DNA of 64,000 bases. It comes from Belliella alkalica (GTDB lineage: Bacteria > Bacteroidota > Bacteroidia > Cytophagales > Cyclobacteriaceae). The notes beneath the pieces were generated by a model, which saw nothing but the letters and a program-made list of their open reading frames with translations, was not told the origin of the DNA and made no database searches. The stretch lies in contig NZ_JAKZGO010000008.1 of the NCBI RefSeq assembly GCF_022549785.1, forward strand, positions 102,971 through 166,970, in the 5' to 3' direction. A program made the translations under genes and the position numbers. Position 1 is the first letter of the stretch, and every line of letters starts with the position of its first letter. This document shows positions 60,808 to 64,000 of the stretch, piece by piece.

Positions 60808-61218
60808 TTCATAAACAAACTTTACTCACAGTATAATATTCTTCAAATAACTCGTTTTACAAAACGATTATGATTCCCTATTTTCATTAAAACCTAAGTT
60901 AGATCTACCGGATTCATTTTTACAGGAGAAAAAATTAGAAAAAATAATATTTTTTTTACACTACCTTACAATACGATTTTTTACACTAAGATTTCATTTT
61001 CAGGTTTATTTTTAAACCAAATTTTCTACTATTGACATATTTTTTCCACAAAACATATTCATTAATAACCAAAGTATATTTTTTATTTAAGGTAATTAAT
61101 ATCAATAAACAATACAAACTACGCAGTTAAAATGTCAATTAGTTGCTTAAATTTTAATAGAAAGAAAATATTTTGTAAATTTTGCAACTCAAATTGAAAC
61201 CTATTAAACTTATTGATA
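60808..61218. other. AT-rich gltB upstream region with a 12-bp direct repeat
   Basis: No gene found in 411 bp. TTTTTTACACTA occurs at 60952-60963 and 60977-60988, 25 bp apart. Near the gene, TAAATTTTGCA (61176-61186) is one base off the TAnnTTTG consensus and lies about 33 bp before the gltB ATG, so it is a possible promoter. Confidence 0.4.
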
Positions 61219-64000
61219 ATGAAAAAAGGATTATATCGTTCAGAATTCGAACATGATTCTTGTGGTATAGGTGCGGTAGTGAATGTCAAAGGAACAAAAA
61301 CCCATGAGACAATCAGCGATGCACTCTATATGTTAAGTAACATGGAGCACAGAGGAGGTAGAGGAAGTGACCCCAAAACTGGAGATGGTGCGGGAATTCT
61401 CATTCAGGTTCCACACCCATTCCTGAAAGAAGTAACCTCAAGAGCAGGCTTTTCTATCCCTGAAGCAGGCAGTTATGGGGTTGGGATGACATTTTTTCCA
61501 AAAAACAAACAGCTATATAAAAGATCGAAAGAAAGGCTGAACCAAATCATCAAAGAACTTGATTTCAAACTAATCGGTTATCGTGAAGTTCCTGTAGATG
61601 AAACTGTGCCCGGTTCAGGTGCTTTGGATGTCATGCCTGTAATTGAGCAGGTTTTTGTCAGCCACAAAGACGGGCTTCAAGGCATTGATCTGGAGCGTAA
61701 ACTATATGTGTTGAGAAACTACGCCACCAGCCAAATCAACAAAGAAATACCGGGTGTAAACAATGCTTTTTATTTTGCTAGTTTCAGCTCCAACACCTTA
61801 ATATATAAGGGACAGTTGAGAACTGATCAGGTTTTGCCGTTTTACAAAGATCTACAAAACAATAAAATCACCTCAGGACTTGCCATAGTCCATTCGCGAT
61901 TCTCTACCAATACCTTTCCTAACTGGAGACTTGCACAGCCGTTCAGATACCTTTCCCACAATGGTGAAATTAATACCATCCGAGGAAACCTGAACAAAAT
62001 GAAATCCAAGATGTCACTGATGCGTTCTGTGAATTTCACTGATTCTGAATTGTCTAAATTGATGCCTGTCACCAATAAGCAATACTCAGATTCAGCAAAC
62101 TTGGATGCTTTGGTGGAATTGTTGACACTTAGTGGTCGTAGTCTTCCCCATGTGATGATGATGCTAGTGCCAGAGGCATGGCAAGACAATCAGATGATGG
62201 ACAAGGATAGAAAAGCCTTTTATAAATTCCATGCTGCATTGATGGAGCCATGGGATGGACCTGCCGCTTTGCTTTTCTCAGATGGAAAATCTGTAGGAGC
62301 TACCTTGGACAGAAATGGCCTGAGACCATTGAGGTATTTTATCACCAATGATGATCGACTTATTCTTTCATCCGAAGCAGGTGCACTGCCAATCCGTGAA
62401 GCAACCATCACAGAGAAAGGCAGAATCAGTCCAGGAAGAATGCTTTGGGTAGATTTGGAAAAAGGAAAGATCTCCTTCGATGATGAAGTCAAAGCATCTG
62501 TATGCGACAATAAACCTTATGACAAATGGGTGAGAGAAGAAAGGCTGAAACTCAGATTGATGCCTGATCCAGAGAAACTCTCAAATCCTTACACCATAGA
62601 GGAGATCAAAAAACGCCAAACAATCTTTGGATATACTTCCGAAGAATTGAATATGATCCTCAAGCCAATGGGAGATACATCTTACGAGCCAATTGGCTCT
62701 ATGGGAGCTGATACGCCATTAGCAGTTTTATCAAAACAAAGCCAACATATTTCCAATTACTTCAAGCAGCTTTTTGCTCAGGTAAGTAACCCTCCGATTG
62801 ATCCAATCAGAGAAAAATTGGTAATGTCACTTTTCACCAGAATCGGTGAAAGCCATAATATATTGGACGAAAGCCCAAGACATACAAGACAGATCCATAT
62901 CTCGCAGCCAGTCTTGCTAAATGAAGATTTGGAAAAACTCAAACACCTCGAAGAGCAAGGCTACAGAGCTGTGACACTTCAGGCACACTTCGAAGCTGAT
63001 CATCAGCCAGGAAGAATTCTTGAAGCTTTGAATAGTCTTTGTAGAGAAGCAGAAGGTGCAATTTATGCCGGCAAAAACATTATCATCATTTCAGACCGAA
63101 ACAGTACTGAGTCAAAAGCACCAATTCCATCATTATTGGCTATAGGTGCCGTTCATCATCATTTGGTGAAAAAGAAACTGAGAACCAGAGCTGGCTTGGT
63201 AATAGAGGCGGGAGATATACGTGAAACGCATCATTTCGCAACAGTAATTGGATATGGTGCATCTGCCATCAATCCATATTTAGCTCTTGAAAGTTTGATT
63301 CATCTAAACGAAAAAGGTCATCTTTCAAAAGAGATTCCAACCAAACAGCTTTTTGCCAATTATCAGGCCGCTGTCGGTAAAGGATTGCTAAAAGTACTAT
63401 CCAAAATGGGAATCAGTACACTACAATCCTATCAGGGAGCTCAGATTTTTGAAGCGATAGGTTTAGGTCCAGAAGTGATCGACAGATGTTTCAAAGGTAC
63501 AGTTAGCAGGATTTCTGGAATTTCCTTTGATGAATTGGCCGAGGAAGTATTGATCAGACACCATGCTGCATACAATACTGACAGCCCGATATTGGAAACT
63601 GGAGGGGTGTATCAATGGAAAAGAAGAGGTGAAAAACATCTATTCAATCCAGAGACAATTCATTTACTCCAAAAATCCACTAGGTTGAATGATTTCAATC
63701 TCTACAAGAAATTTGCTGAAAAAATTAACATCCAAACAAAGGATGCCTTGACTTTGAGAGGGCTTTTTGAATTCAAAAAGAGGATATCTATCCCAATCGA
63801 GGAAGTAGAGCCGATCGAGTCAATCTTAAAAAGATTCGCTACCGGTGCCATGTCTTTTGGTTCGATCTCACATGAAGCACACAGTACGTTGGCTATAGCA
63901 ATGAACAGAATCGGAGCGAAAAGCAACAGTGGAGAAGGTGGAGAAGATGAGATCAGATTCGAAAGAAAAGAAAATGGTGATTGGGAACGCTCTGCCATCA
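61219..64000 (+). CDS. gltB: Glutamate synthase large subunit, 3' end outside the window
   Basis: The ATG at 61219 opens a frame that runs to the end of the window (927 codons of an expected about 1500). The class II glutamine amidotransferase domain starts at Cys15 in EHDSCGIGAVV, which becomes the N-terminal nucleophile after removal of a short propeptide; HSRFSTNTFPNWRLAQPFR and HNGEINTIRGNLNKM are the glutamine-binding loops. A central domain follows, and the FMN synthase barrel begins near the end (LKRFATGAMSFGSISHEAH, RIGAKSNSGEGGED). The enzyme makes two glutamates from glutamine and 2-oxoglutarate; the partner gltD should lie downstream. Confidence 0.97.
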   Translation, partial: MKKGLYRSEFEHDSCGIGAVVNVKGTKTHETISDALYMLSNMEHRGGRGSDPKTGDGAGILIQVPHPFLKEVTSRAGFSIPEAGSYGVGMTFFPKNKQLYKRSKERLNQIIKELDFKLIGYREVPVDETVPGSGALDVMPVIEQVFVSHKDGLQGIDLERKLYVLRNYATSQINKEIPGVNNAFYFASFSSNTLIYKGQLRTDQVLPFYKDLQNNKITSGLAIVHSRFSTNTFPNWRLAQPFRYLSHNGEINTIRGNLNKMKSKMSLMRSVNFTDSELSKLMPVTNKQYSDSANLDALVELLTLSGRSLPHVMMMLVPEAWQDNQMMDKDRKAFYKFHAALMEPWDGPAALLFSDGKSVGATLDRNGLRPLRYFITNDDRLILSSEAGALPIREATITEKGRISPGRMLWVDLEKGKISFDDEVKASVCDNKPYDKWVREERLKLRLMPDPEKLSNPYTIEEIKKRQTIFGYTSEELNMILKPMGDTSYEPIGSMGADTPLAVLSKQSQHISNYFKQLFAQVSNPPIDPIREKLVMSLFTRIGESHNILDESPRHTRQIHISQPVLLNEDLEKLKHLEEQGYRAVTLQAHFEADHQPGRILEALNSLCREAEGAIYAGKNIIIISDRNSTESKAPIPSLLAIGAVHHHLVKKKLRTRAGLVIEAGDIRETHHFATVIGYGASAINPYLALESLIHLNEKGHLSKEIPTKQLFANYQAAVGKGLLKVLSKMGISTLQSYQGAQIFEAIGLGPEVIDRCFKGTVSRISGISFDELAEEVLIRHHAAYNTDSPILETGGVYQWKRRGEKHLFNPETIHLLQKSTRLNDFNLYKKFAEKINIQTKDALTLRGLFEFKKRISIPIEEVEPIESILKRFATGAMSFGSISHEAHSTLAIAMNRIGAKSNSGEGGEDEIRFERKENGDWERSAI

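Overview
This 64-kb window is chromosomal DNA from an AT-rich member of the Bacteroidota, most likely order Cytophagales and family Cyclobacteriaceae (Algoriphagus-like). That placement is inference from gene content: a large paralogous set of DUF4221-type lipoproteins, a fused MurF-alanine racemase, a SusC/SusD pair with an FG-GAP/ASPIC lipoprotein, GldE next to ssb and mutY, an S16 protein with a long Ala/Glu-rich tail, and promoters of the Bacteroidetes TAnnTTTG type.

Layout. 1-1.9 kb: the 3' part of a DUF3050 gene and a DUF4143-type AAA ATPase between inverted repeats. 1.9-12.1 kb: eight DUF4221-like lipoprotein genes (two tandem trios on the minus strand, two single genes on the plus strand) and an internally deleted MFS transporter. 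12.2-19.9 kb: murF-alr, a flippase-like membrane protein, scpA, dxs, a DUF4160/DUF2442 pair and an alpha/beta hydrolase. 19.9-28.7 kb: hicAB, a DASH cryptochrome, a Fic protein, a lipoprotein glycosidase with a TlpA-like protein, yjbQ and a YoeB/YefM-like module. 28.8-35.5 kb: a dipeptide epimerase divergent from an M14 peptidase (a likely murein-peptide recycling pair), a SIMPL protein, DUF1456 and the rpsP-rimM-trmD-rplS operon.

35.8-43.8 kb is a genomic island beginning at tRNA-Arg(CCT). It holds a GIY-YIG gene bounded by a 16-bp repeat of the tRNA, three partial copies of an RHS gene 3' region, two different RHS C-terminal tips with downstream putative immunity genes, a tandem array of three related immunity-like genes separated by decayed copies of the toxin tail, and an IS1182-family transposase fragment fused to RHS sequence. 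The RHS copies are interrupted at the same places by several families of short GC-rich palindromic elements, one nested inside another. This is the most unusual part of the window.

43.8-54.6 kb: a small membrane protein, the FG-GAP/ASPIC lipoprotein, SusD, SusC and a ninth DUF4221 lipoprotein. 54.6-57.6 kb (minus strand): HU, a TPR protein, a 29-residue mS38/COX24-like ribosomal protein and RNase G, apparently one operon. 57.7-60.8 kb (plus strand): mutY, ssb and gldE. The window ends inside gltB (glutamate synthase large subunit).

All calls rest on reading the sequence and on remembered family features; no database search was run. No CRISPR array, rRNA gene, complete insertion sequence or replication origin was seen.
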